A stretch of 64,000 nucleotides of DNA from the NCBI RefSeq assembly GCF_002149965.1, contig NZ_MSQB01000007.1:147445-211444 (forward strand), in the 5' to 3' direction. How positions within the stretch are numbered: position 1 is the stretch's first letter; every line of letters begins with the position of its first letter. This DNA is from Novosphingobium panipatense (GTDB taxonomy: Bacteria; Pseudomonadota; Alphaproteobacteria; Sphingomonadales; Sphingomonadaceae). This document shows, one piece after another, positions 40,530-48,922 of this stretch. The notes below the pieces were generated by a model. It saw only the letters and a list, made by a program, of their open reading frames with translations, was not told the DNA's origin and did no database searches. A program made the translations under genes and the position numbers.

Positions 40530-41885
40530 CTAGAGGGACAGGGAACGCGCTGTCCTGCCCGTCATCGCCGCCATGTCACCGGAAGGCACCGGGCGTCCGA
40601 ACAGGAAGCCCTGGCCGAAAGCGCAGCCGAGCTGGGACAAGTGACAGGCCTGCTGCATGGTTTCGATCCCTTCGGCCGTCACCGGCATGTCGAGGCTCCG
40701 GCCGAGGTCGACCACCACCTTGACCAGCTTGCGCCCGGCATCGCTGTCGAGCGCCTGGACAAGCGTGCGGTCAATCTTGATCATGTCGAGTGGCAGCGCG
40801 GAGATCCTGGCGAGGCTGGCATAACCGGTCCCGAAATCGTCCAGCGCCACTTTGATGCCCGCCTCCCGCAGGCTCGCCACGGTGGCTTGCGCAACCTCGA
40901 CATTGTGCATCACCGCATGCTCGGTGATCTCCACGGTCAGCCGGTCGGGCCGCAGGCCGCTTGCGAAGACGATGCGCATCAGGCGGGCGGCGATCCCGGG
41001 GTCGCAGACCTGGCGGGGTGCCATGTTGAGCGACAGTCCGAGGTGGCCGTCCCAGTCGCGGGCGTCACGGCAGCACTGGCGCAGCATCGCGAAAAGCAGA
41101 TCGTCGTCGAGCGCGGCGTCCTCGGCCAGGCCCAGGAAGCGATCGGGGCCGAGCAGACCGCGCTGCGGGTGATCCCAGCGTGCGAGGGCCTCGAAGCGGA
41201 CGGCTTGGTGGGAGGGCAGGGCGACGATGGGCTGGTAATGGGGAATGATTTCCCCCCGCAGCAGCCCGCTGCGCAAGTCCGCCTCCAGGGCGGCGCGCTC
41301 GCTCAGACTGTCGTACATTTCCGGTGCAAACTGTTCGATGGTGCCGCTTCCCGCCTGCTTGGCGTGGGACAGGGCGATCGATGCGCCGCGCAGCAGTTCC
41401 TCGACTGTCATGGTGCCGCCCGGGTCGCTGGCGATGCCGATCGCGGCGGTGGGATGGACGATATGGCGGCCGAGGCTGACGGGATCGCCGATCGCCTCTA
41501 GCAGCCGGCAGGCAATCGTTTCTGCGGCCATCTTCGGGCTGGTGCCCTCTGTGACCGGCAGCAGGCAGGCGAATTCGTCCGCGCCGAGGTGGATGACGGC
41601 CAGGTGCCCGGAGAGCCGGGTGCAGCGGTCGTACACGATGTCGATAAGGTGGTCGCCGCAGGCATGGCCGCAAAGGTCGTTGACCAGCTTGAAGCGGTCG
41701 AGATTGACCATCAGCAGCGACAGGGCGCGCGAGGGCGCGCGAAGCCCCGCAACAGCCTGCTCGATCAGGCGCAGCGGGGGGACGCGCGGGATCGGCGGGA
41801 TGGCCGTGGATCGCGGCGGGGGCCGCTTTCCATTCGGCCTGAGTGGATGGGGTATGCGCATCGTGTCTTTCGGACCCTTGGACAC
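40530..41885 (-). CDS. EAL phosphodiesterase with degenerate GGDEF domain
   Basis: A 451-residue protein without membrane segments. The GGDEF domain (residues about 45-195) has GADEF at the active site and is probably inactive as a cyclase. The EAL domain has 'RFEALARWDHP', 'LSLNMAPRQ', 'TVEITEHAV', 'ALDDFGTGYASL', 'MIKIDRTLV' and 'VTAEGIETMQQA', so all metal and catalytic positions are kept. It should hydrolyse cyclic di-GMP and favour motility, fitting the PilZ protein encoded upstream. A start at the ninth codon (MRIPHP) is possible. It is 59 bases downstream of the XRE regulator on the same strand. Confidence 0.92.
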   Translation of the reverse strand: MSKGPKDTMRIPHPLRPNGKRPPPRSTAIPPIPRVPPLRLIEQAVAGLRAPSRALSLLMVNLDRFKLVNDLCGHACGDHLIDIVYDRCTRLSGHLAVIHLGADEFACLLPVTEGTSPKMAAETIACRLLEAIGDPVSLGRHIVHPTAAIGIASDPGGTMTVEELLRGASIALSHAKQAGSGTIEQFAPEMYDSLSERAALEADLRSGLLRGEIIPHYQPIVALPSHQAVRFEALARWDHPQRGLLGPDRFLGLAEDAALDDDLLFAMLRQCCRDARDWDGHLGLSLNMAPRQVCDPGIAARLMRIVFASGLRPDRLTVEITEHAVMHNVEVAQATVASLREAGIKVALDDFGTGYASLARISALPLDMIKIDRTLVQALDSDAGRKLVKVVVDLGRSLDMPVTAEGIETMQQACHLSQLGCAFGQGFLFGRPVPSGDMAAMTGRTARSLSL

Positions 41886-41944
41886 ATACCATTATATCGC
41901 TCCGGCGGGGACTACGGGCCGGAGGAGATGTCAATTACCGTCAT

Positions 41945-43150
41945 CTATTCGAAAACAGCAGCCACCACGGTTGCGAGGCCAGCCGGATCGAGTTCGTCGA
42001 TCGCGATCTCCAGATCGGGATTCTCGCTGTAGCCGAGCATGCGGCCGTGCCGGTCGAGCGTGACCGACAGCACGCGCAGGCCCTGTCCTTCGGTGACGAC
42101 GGCAAGGCCGCCCGCTGAAGGAAAGCGATCGGGATCGACGACCAGAATGGACCGCCCCGGCAGGCCCGCACCCAGGGTCGGGCGCCCGAGACGCAGGCCA
42201 TAGGCGCGCGGCCCGGCGCTGCGGGGCGCCTCGACCTGGTCTCCGGCGGGGGTGCGCGCGATCAGGCCTTCGGGCAGGGGGCTGCCGAATACCGGTACAA
42301 GACGCTGGGGCGGGGCTTCGGCAACAAGCGTATCCGCGCTCGCCGCAGTCTCTACCGCCTCGGGCGAAGGCTTCTGCCTTGCGGCGGAGCGTTCGAGCAG
42401 GGTCTGCGGCAGCCCTCGGCCAAGGGGCTCGGCGCGGGCGGCGGGAGCCTGCTGCAGCTCACCGCGTAGCGCACCGATACGGGCGCGGGACTTGGCGATG
42501 CGCAGTTCGGGGTTGGCCACCAGCGGCAGGACCGTGTCCAGTTCTCCGCGCTGATAGGCGTCATGAACCACGGCGGTCAGCTGGGCATCGTCGGCGGCGG
42601 CGAAGAGGCGGCGCAGCGAAGCGCGGACGTCTTCGTTCCAGCGATCGTAAGGCTTCAGGGCATTCTCGATCCGGGAAAGGATAACCGGGGCGATCCCGTA
42701 TTCCTGCTCCAACGCGGCGATCGTCAGTGCATTGTCCGAAGCGCGCCGGTTGCGCAGGGCCGCTGCCAGGAGCACCGCGAAACGTTCGGCTTCCGGGTCG
42801 GCCCGGTCGGCGGCATGAAGCGGATCGGCCCAGGCCGAGATGTCGAATTCGGGATCGTCGATATCGATCAGCAGATCTGCCGCATCGATGCCCAGGGCGG
42901 CGGCAATATCCCGCAGCTCTCCGGCACGCGCGAAGATCTCGCCCCGCTCGATCTTGGAGAGGCGAATATAGGTGATTGTCGGAAGTTTATCCGACAACTC
43001 AAGCAGCGATCCAATATTCAACTGCTTTCGGAATTTGCGGATGCGGTTCGGAAAGACGAGCGTGCGGTAAGCATCGATCTCGATTGCGGTCGGCGCCGTT
43101 GCAAGCGCCTTCCCAGTCCGCTTCTGCGATCCAAGCGGTTTTTGGGTCAT
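41945..43150 (-). CDS. XRE-type regulator with long C-terminal region
   Basis: A 401-residue protein. Residues about 34-90 form a helix-turn-helix of the XRE kind ('FPNRIRKFRKQLNIGSLLEL', 'YIRLSKIERGEIFARAGELR', 'DIAAALGIDAADLLIDID'). The following 300 residues contain helical stretches, a second XRE-like stretch ('IAALEQEYGIAPVILSRIEN'), a Pro/Ala-rich linker and a C-terminal domain ('RSILVVDPDRFPSAGGLAVV'). No ligand domain is recognisable. Placed directly before the EAL gene, it may control it. Upstream is an AT-rich gap. Confidence 0.75.
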   Translation of the reverse strand: MTQKPLGSQKRTGKALATAPTAIEIDAYRTLVFPNRIRKFRKQLNIGSLLELSDKLPTITYIRLSKIERGEIFARAGELRDIAAALGIDAADLLIDIDDPEFDISAWADPLHAADRADPEAERFAVLLAAALRNRRASDNALTIAALEQEYGIAPVILSRIENALKPYDRWNEDVRASLRRLFAAADDAQLTAVVHDAYQRGELDTVLPLVANPELRIAKSRARIGALRGELQQAPAARAEPLGRGLPQTLLERSAARQKPSPEAVETAASADTLVAEAPPQRLVPVFGSPLPEGLIARTPAGDQVEAPRSAGPRAYGLRLGRPTLGAGLPGRSILVVDPDRFPSAGGLAVVTEGQGLRVLSVTLDRHGRMLGYSENPDLEIAIDELDPAGLATVVAAVFE

Positions 43151-43624
43151 TGAAGCTCTTAAATCTGGCTATGGATGAGGAATTTGTTCCACGGAACGCC
43201 CACTCGGTCAATAATCCATTATGTATATCGTGCCAAAGTGGGTCGGATTGCGATGCCCGGCAATAACTTCCACCAGTATCCTTCCTATTTTGCACCATAA
43301 CGGGTAGTCATGTGGTGTTTCCTGGAAATTTCAGCTTCGTTGCAGGAAAAACTTTCCTACCATTTGTGGGCGCTGCGAATGACGCGATGATCGCACAAAC
43401 GAAGAGTTAAAAATCTGAAACATATATATTTTGTTTTTGAACGTCTCATCGTTCATTCCGTTCCCCTCCTATCGAAATTCAGCCCACCTCTTTATCCAGA
43501 ATAGGATGGGCTAGCTTGAAGGCAGGCTGAACGAAACCGCGTCGGCGGCGAATTCCCATCCTGACGGGACGAGGTGAAGGATACCTCTTTAGAGGTAGAG
43601 GGGCGGCCGACGTTCGGTTTTCAA
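43151..43624. other. Intergenic region without a gene
   Basis: About 470 bases, more AT-rich than its surroundings (for instance around 43410-43440), with no convincing ORF. It must hold the promoter of the minus-strand XRE gene. I see no flagellar TCCTATAA box or GGCA-N5-TGCC palindrome in it. Confidence 0.6.
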
Positions 43625-43660
43625 GGAAAAGGGCGCGATCCCGGCAGGACCGCGCCCCTT
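43625..43660 (-). terminator. Terminator after flgB
   Basis: On the minus strand GGGGCGCG and CGCGCCC pair, followed by TTTTCC, 35 bases past the flgB stop. Confidence 0.8.
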
Positions 43661-43694
43661 GTTGGAGCACCGGGCGCAATCGCCTGGAGCGCGG

Positions 43695-44120
43695 TCAGCC
43701 GCGGCCGAGGGCGGTCTTCATCAGGCCGATCTGCTTGCGGTAGAGATTGGTCATGGCCGCGAAGTCGGCCTGTACCTGCCCAAGATTGAGCAGCTGATCT
43801 TCAAGCGTCACATTGTTGCCGTCCGGCTTCGTCTCGGTGGTCTCGCCGTCGAGGACGATATGGCTGCCCGCCTGCGGCGGCCGCGCGCCGAGAGCGGTCA
43901 TGCTGCCCGAGAGTTCGACTTTCGGCCGCGAGACGCGCGGCGCTCCAGCCGTCTCGCCATATTGGGAGACGAGCGAGGAGAAATCCGGGGCGTCGACCGT
44001 GCGCGCCTTGAAGCCGGGCGTTTCGTTGTTGGCGATGTTCTCGGCGATCACCCGCTGGTGTTCGGCCATGAACTTCATGGCCTGGCCCATGCCGTCGAAG
44101 ATAGGAGGAAGTGAAGACAT
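43695..44120 (-). CDS. flgB: Proximal rod protein FlgB
   Basis: A 141-residue rod protein with the FlgB N-terminus ('MAEHQRVIAENIANNETPGF') and the C-terminal 'NLGQVQADFAAMTNLYRKQI'. The middle contains 'GNNVTLEDQLLNLG', characteristic of FlgB. It lies 11 bases after flaEY and is separated from flgC and fliE, its usual neighbours. Confidence 0.94.
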   Translation of the reverse strand: MSSLPPIFDGMGQAMKFMAEHQRVIAENIANNETPGFKARTVDAPDFSSLVSQYGETAGAPRVSRPKVELSGSMTALGARPPQAGSHIVLDGETTETKPDGNNVTLEDQLLNLGQVQADFAAMTNLYRKQIGLMKTALGRG

Positions 44121-44131
44121 CTGGGATTACC

Positions 44132-46882
44132 TCAGGAACCGGTCAGGCGCGACAGGGCGGCCTGGTAGTTGGCAAGCTGTTTCTGCTGGTAGGCGGACCC
44201 GCCGCCGGACCCGAGCGCTCCATCGACAAGGGCGGTCTTGCCCGAATCCCAGTAGAGCGAGCGATAGGCGGACTGGGTCATCGACAGGGCGGAATTGATC
44301 TTGGCCAGCGCCGTAGCTGCGGACTTGGCGTTGGTCAGGGTAAGGTCGGTCGTCAGGTTCATGCTGTAGGTGCCGCCGGGCGATACCTTTGGCGCGTCCT
44401 TTTCCGGCGTCTTGGATGCGACCAGGCGGACAGGATCGATGCCCAGCTTCGACAGTGCGTCCTTGCCGTCGGCGCCGGCGCCGAGTTCGATCTTGTAGCC
44501 CGATTTCACCTGGATCCGCAGCGTGGTCTCACCATCCACACGCGGGGTGGTGATCGTCGCCTTGGTGCCGGTGATGCGCTGGATCTTGGTGGAGAGCGTC
44601 GCCATCGTCTCGTCGGCGTCGATCGTGATCGTGCGCGTGGCCCCGCCGTCGACCCTTATGGTGAACTGATCCCCCGCGCGCAGGCTGGTCTGGGACGTGA
44701 GCGTCGTCGATTCCTGCTGGTTGATCGTGCCGCGGCTGAGGCCGAGCGCGCCCAGGACTGTCGATCCGCCGACGGCCGCGGAGATCTTCACCGGCTCGGC
44801 CGTAAGGCCGTGCATACCCCATTGGGAGATGTTCTCGACTGTGCCCGTGGCCGAATCGATCCGGGCGACGAACCCGTCGACGGTGCCCGATTTCGTGCCG
44901 CCGAGGTCGCCGGCGGTGCGTCCGCCGACATAGAGCGTGCCGTTCACGTAAGTGACGCTGTCGGCCTTGTCCGAGGCCGAAGTGCCGATGTACGTCGTGG
45001 TGGCCGATGACAGGGCGCTGTCGATCCGGGTGACGAAAGCGTCCTGGCCGCCGCTGATGGCATTGACCTGGCTTCCGCTGACTGCCGTGGAGGTGGTGCC
45101 GACGACGGCGATCTCGCCGCTGTCAGACACGGCGATGGCGCTGGCGGAAACGTTGCCGAGCGCGATAGATCCGAGGTCCGTCGACAGCGAGGCGGCATCG
45201 AACCGGCGGACGGATGCGGTGCCGCCCTCGTTGGTCAGGGCCAGAAGGTTGCCGCTGCCGTCGATGGCGAGGGCGGTGATGGAATCGCTGCCGCCGCTGT
45301 CGATCAGGCGGCGTTCCTGCACTTTGCCGGTGGCGTCGAGCCGGGCGACGAAAGCGTCGCCTCCGCCCTGGGATGCCCTGCCGGCCACATAGATGCTGCC
45401 GTCGTCGCCCACTGTGACCGCGCTGGCCGTTTCATTGCCGATCTGTCGGATCGCGGTCGAGGACAGTTCGGCGCCGGCGGCGCTGAAGCGGGAGACGAGT
45501 ATGTCCGTCTGGCTGTCGTCCGAACTGTTGAACGCGCCGCTGACCGAACCCGCAACGACGATGTCGCCATTGGGCGCCAGCGAGATCGCCGCGCCTTCGG
45601 CGCTGCCGGCCGCGCCCAGGGTGCGCTGCCAGACGACATTGCCTTCGCTGTCCACTTTGGTGAGGAACAGGTCGTTCTTGCCGTCGGAAATGTTCGAGCC
45701 GAGATCGCCTGCGGTCGTGCCGACGACATAGCTGAAGCCCTGTTCGTCGGTGACGATGGCGCGCGCCTGGGTCGCGGCGGCGACCGTATAGTCGGGCTCT
45801 GTGGTGTCCGTCGTGGAGGAGGAACTTGTGGTGGTGGTTGTGGCCGTCCCCGCCGCCTTGGCGCGCGCGGTGGCGTCGGCATCCACGCCATTGAGCTTGC
45901 TCTCGCGCTGCCAGGTCAGCGAGCCTTCGAGATCCTCCACCTTGTAGATGCGCGCGGCGGTGGGGGAGCCGTATGCCGTTTCACCGCTGGCGACGATCAG
46001 CGCGTCTCCGCCGCCGACCTGGTCGATGGCGGCTTTCTCGATACCGGCCGGGTTGAACACCAGGCCCCATTTGCCGTCGTTCTTCTCTACCGTGAAGTTC
46101 GACTTCCACTTGCTGACGGGATTGCCGTCCGCATCGACGACGGGATTGCCGTTGGCATCGACCGATTGCGAGGCGCCGATGGCGGCATTGAGCGCGGCGG
46201 CGACGGAATCGAGCGTGGGGGGCTGGGTCGTCTGCGAGAGATCGACGGTGACGATTTCCGTGGTGGTGCCCCGGGTCAGGGTGACTTGCAGGACCTCATT
46301 GCCGGTCATGCCCGCGATCGCCGCATCGCGGGTCTTGGAGACGCCCTGGCCGGTCACCTTGGAAGAGGTGGCGCCCGCGTTGATGCCGACTGTCGACTGG
46401 CCGCTGGCGGGCATGCCGAAGTTCAGGTTCAGCAGGTCGGTCTCGGCGCCGCCGAGATAGGCCTGGAGATCGGCGAGGCCCTTGGCGAAGGCCTGCTGGA
46501 GCGAGGCGCGTTCGGTGGACGAAGTGGTCGCCTTGGCCGCGCTTTCGGCCAGAATGCGCAGCCGGTCCAGCGTCTTGTAAGTGGTGAAGGCGGTCTGCAC
46601 GTCCGGCAGATCCTCAAGATTGCTGTCCTTGGTCGTATCGACGAGGGACAGCATCTTCTTGATCGCCAGGATCTGCGAGCTGACCGGGCTGGTATCCGCA
46701 TCTTCCTGCCATGGCGGCGTGGTCTCGGGCACGGCAAGGGTGAAGGCCTTCTTGGCTTTCATGACCGCCGCGCTGTCCAGGGTGGCGAGCGAGGTGGAAA
46801 GCGCGGAATAGGCGCTGGTTCCGCCCAGGACAGAGAGGCCGATCAACCCGTTGTTTAAATTTATCGTCAATTCTGTCTCCAT
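44132..46882 (-). CDS. FlaEY-like flagellin-related protein with beta-propeller insert
   Basis: A 916-residue protein. The N-terminal 200 residues are helical and flagellin/hook-like ('LGGTSAYSALSTSLATLDSA' ... 'ALQQAF'-type helices). Residues about 370-690 contain some six repeats of the SBBP propeller kind: 'AIVTDEQGFSYVVGTTAGDL', 'ISLAPNGDIVVAGSVSGAFN', 'VTVGDDGSIYVAGRASQGGG'. The C-terminal part has a flagellin-hook-like 'FTIRVDGGATRTITIDADET' and ends 'YQQKQLANYQAALSRLTG'. The order and flgB neighbour match Caulobacter flaEY, implicated in flagellin expression. A TTG start 12 bases downstream has a better ribosome site (GGAGACAG). Confidence 0.75.
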   Translation of the reverse strand: METELTINLNNGLIGLSVLGGTSAYSALSTSLATLDSAAVMKAKKAFTLAVPETTPPWQEDADTSPVSSQILAIKKMLSLVDTTKDSNLEDLPDVQTAFTTYKTLDRLRILAESAAKATTSSTERASLQQAFAKGLADLQAYLGGAETDLLNLNFGMPASGQSTVGINAGATSSKVTGQGVSKTRDAAIAGMTGNEVLQVTLTRGTTTEIVTVDLSQTTQPPTLDSVAAALNAAIGASQSVDANGNPVVDADGNPVSKWKSNFTVEKNDGKWGLVFNPAGIEKAAIDQVGGGDALIVASGETAYGSPTAARIYKVEDLEGSLTWQRESKLNGVDADATARAKAAGTATTTTTSSSSTTDTTEPDYTVAAATQARAIVTDEQGFSYVVGTTAGDLGSNISDGKNDLFLTKVDSEGNVVWQRTLGAAGSAEGAAISLAPNGDIVVAGSVSGAFNSSDDSQTDILVSRFSAAGAELSSTAIRQIGNETASAVTVGDDGSIYVAGRASQGGGDAFVARLDATGKVQERRLIDSGGSDSITALAIDGSGNLLALTNEGGTASVRRFDAASLSTDLGSIALGNVSASAIAVSDSGEIAVVGTTSTAVSGSQVNAISGGQDAFVTRIDSALSSATTTYIGTSASDKADSVTYVNGTLYVGGRTAGDLGGTKSGTVDGFVARIDSATGTVENISQWGMHGLTAEPVKISAAVGGSTVLGALGLSRGTINQQESTTLTSQTSLRAGDQFTIRVDGGATRTITIDADETMATLSTKIQRITGTKATITTPRVDGETTLRIQVKSGYKIELGAGADGKDALSKLGIDPVRLVASKTPEKDAPKVSPGGTYSMNLTTDLTLTNAKSAATALAKINSALSMTQSAYRSLYWDSGKTALVDGALGSGGGSAYQQKQLANYQAALSRLTGS

Positions 46883-46904
46883 CGGGCGGTTGCGCGGGTC
46901 ATTC

Positions 46905-46913
46905 TCCTATAAA
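46905..46913 (+). promoter_or_regulatory. TCCTATAAA box upstream of fliG
   Basis: TCCTATAAA lies 56 bases before the fliG ATG in the divergent flaEY/fliG region. TTGC lies 11 bases upstream of it, as also seen before fliF and fliL within a base. Confidence 0.55.
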
Positions 46914-46969
46914 TAGAGGGAACATGGCCCTGACCGTACGGGATCGAGCAATTTTTCGGGGGTATCGAA

Positions 46970-48004
46970 GTGACGATGATGGCTGCGGTTGTTGAGCCGC
47001 CGGAGCTCAAGAAATACTCGGGGATGCAGCGCGCTGCCGCGCTGATGCTCGCTCTCGGCCGCGATCATGGCGGACCGATTTGGGAGCAGCTGACGACCGA
47101 GGAAATCAAGGAGCTGTCTTCCACGATCGCCCAGCTCGGCCGGGTGCCCTCGGTCGTCGTCGAGCATCTGCTCGTGCAGTTTTCCGGCGAAGTCTCGTCG
47201 ATGGCCTCGCTTCACGGTTCCTACGAGACCACCGAGCGCCTGCTGGAGGGTATCCTTTCGGCGGACCGGGTGAAGGAGATCATGGAGGATATCCGTGGTC
47301 CTTCCGGCCGCACGATGTGGGACAAGCTGTCCAATGTCAGCGAAGCCGTGCTCGCGGGCTATCTCAAGAACGAATATCCGCAGACCGTGGCGGTGATCCT
47401 GCACAAGCTGCGCCCCGATCACGCGGCGCGGGTGTTGGCCGAACTTCCGCGCGAATTCGCCACCGACGTGGTCATGCGCATGCTGCGGATGGACACCGTG
47501 CAGAAGGACGTGATCGTCCAGGTCGAGCAGACGCTGAAGAGCGAGTTCATGACCAACCTGTCGCGCGCCCAGCGCCGCGATCCGCACGAGACCATGGCAG
47601 AACTGTTCAACGCGCTCGATCGCTCGACCGAGGAAGCGATGCTGGGCGCACTCGACGAGAAGGCCCCGGAATCGGCCGAACGCATCCGTGCGCTCATGTT
47701 CACGTTCGAGGATCTGGGCAACCTGCTTCCGGGCGCGATCCAGGTGATCGTGCGCAATTGCAACAAGCGCGAACTGGCTCTGGCGCTCAAGGGTGCGCCG
47801 GACGAGATGAAGAAGATGTTCTTCGGCGCCATGACCGAACGTGCCGCCAAGCTGATGCGCGACGACATGGCCGCGATGGGCCCGGTTCGTGCGCGCGAAT
47901 GCGAGGAAGCGCAGACGGCGCTGGTACGCCTGGCCAAGTCGCTGGGCGATCGCGGCGAGATCATGCTGGTCGATCCCAAGAGCGACGACGCGATGATCTA
48001 TTGA
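46970..48004 (+). CDS. fliG: Motor switch protein FliG
   Basis: A 344-residue FliG. The N domain has 'GMQRAAALMLALGRDHGGPI' and 'EQLTTEEIKELSSTIAQLG', and the middle domain has the EHPQ-equivalent 'NEYPQTVAVILHKLRPDHAA'. The C-terminal torque domain has 'LMFTFEDLGNLLPGAIQVIV' and 'RAAKLMRDDMAAMGPVRARE', carrying the charged residues that face MotA. First gene of the fliG-fliH-fliF-fliN series; an ATG at the third codon is an equally possible start. Confidence 0.97.
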   Translation: MTMMAAVVEPPELKKYSGMQRAAALMLALGRDHGGPIWEQLTTEEIKELSSTIAQLGRVPSVVVEHLLVQFSGEVSSMASLHGSYETTERLLEGILSADRVKEIMEDIRGPSGRTMWDKLSNVSEAVLAGYLKNEYPQTVAVILHKLRPDHAARVLAELPREFATDVVMRMLRMDTVQKDVIVQVEQTLKSEFMTNLSRAQRRDPHETMAELFNALDRSTEEAMLGALDEKAPESAERIRALMFTFEDLGNLLPGAIQVIVRNCNKRELALALKGAPDEMKKMFFGAMTERAAKLMRDDMAAMGPVRARECEEAQTALVRLAKSLGDRGEIMLVDPKSDDAMIY

Positions 48005-48031
48005 TCCTTTACCCGGGTTCCGGCCCGGAAG

Positions 48032-48061
48032 CGGCACCGATCCGGGAATGGGTCGGTGCCG
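48032..48061 (+). other. Hairpin between fliG and fliH
   Basis: CGGCACCGA and TCGGTGCCG pair perfectly around a 12-base loop, without a T run, 28 bases past fliG. Likely an mRNA processing or stability element, or a weak attenuator. Confidence 0.45.
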
Positions 48062-48155
48062 GGCGAAGCGGGACCAAACCTGTTTCGTCAAAGCGAAAGC
48101 TCAGGTATTGAAAGTATTTACGAATTCCGAGGGTGCGGCGATAATGGAGGATCCC

Positions 48156-48827
48156 ATGACCATTCAGCCATTCGGTTTCGACAGGATATTTCGTTTTCCT
48201 ACCAGCGAGCCGGTCGATGAGCGGCGACACGACGAACTGCGCGAGCATGTCGCGGAGCTCCAGGCCCGGATCGAGCGCCTGCACGAGGACCACGTTGCCG
48301 AACTCGCACGGGCGCGTGTCGACGGCTTCGAGGCCGGGCTGGAGCAGGCACGGGGCGAGCGGGCGGAAGCCATGCTGGCTGCCACCGACGCGCTTCATGC
48401 CTCCATCGACGATGTCGAGCGCCGTTTCGATGCGGTGATGGACCAGGTCGTGGCCGAGGCCGGGGCGATCGCGCTCCAGGCCGCGGAACTGCTGGCGGGA
48501 CATGCGATCACGGCGCAGCCTGCGCGGGCCATCGACGAGGCGCTGACGCGCGCGCTCGATCAGGTGGCGCGCGATACCGCGCTCTCGATCCGTGCCAATC
48601 CCGCCATGCGCGAGGATATCGAACGGTTGGTCGAGGATCGCCGTGCCCGCGAACGCCGTTCCATGTCGATCGTCGTCGTCGATGACGAGACGCTGCCCTT
48701 GGGCGACGCTCATATCGGCTGGGCGGAAGGCGGCCTAAACGTCGATGCGGCATCGCGCCGCGCCGCGGTTCTGGCCGAACTTGCAGGCGTTCTGGGAACC
48801 GCCGCCGGCCAGGAAGGCGCCGCGTAA
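48156..48827 (+). CDS. fliH: Export ATPase regulator FliH
   Basis: 223 residues from the ATG at 48156, chosen because GGAGG lies 5 bases before it; an ATG at 48144 overlaps that site. After a short head ('PFGFDRIFRFPTSEPVDERR') comes a long charged coiled coil, then a C-terminal globular part ('SIVVVDDETLPLGDAHIGWA'). Size and position between fliG and fliF, plus the coiled coil and C-terminal beta region, fit FliH, which tethers FliI to the C ring. Sequence similarity within the family is low. Confidence 0.82.
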   Translation: MTIQPFGFDRIFRFPTSEPVDERRHDELREHVAELQARIERLHEDHVAELARARVDGFEAGLEQARGERAEAMLAATDALHASIDDVERRFDAVMDQVVAEAGAIALQAAELLAGHAITAQPARAIDEALTRALDQVARDTALSIRANPAMREDIERLVEDRRARERRSMSIVVVDDETLPLGDAHIGWAEGGLNVDAASRRAAVLAELAGVLGTAAGQEGAA

Positions 48828-48842
48828 ACTTTTCCTGTTCCC

Positions 48843-48874
48843 GGCAAGAGTTGCCTAGCGGTTTATCCTATAAT
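48843..48874 (+). promoter_or_regulatory. GGCA-N5-TGCC palindrome and TCCTATAAT box before fliF
   Basis: GGCA-AGAGT-TGCC (48843-48855) lies 10 bases upstream of TCCTATAAT (48866-48874), which is 48 bases before the fliF start. The arrangement nearly repeats that before fliL (palindrome, 9 bases, box). Confidence 0.55.
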
Positions 48875-48922
48875 GTCAGGGGCGACACCAGGGGGTGACG
48901 CCGCTGACACACGAGGCGACTT

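Noticed and set aside
41887..41936. TTGACA and TATAAT-like words upstream of the EAL gene
   Set aside because: They are more than 30 bases apart, so they do not form a sigma-70 promoter.
42999..43298. 99-residue minus-strand frame upstream of the XRE gene
   Set aside because: It overlaps the XRE start in another frame, has no ribosome site and lies in the expected promoter region.
48120..48147. GCGGCGATAA as a sigma-28 promoter before fliH
   Set aside because: It overlaps the ribosome site and start region of fliH and has no proper -35, so it cannot serve fliH.
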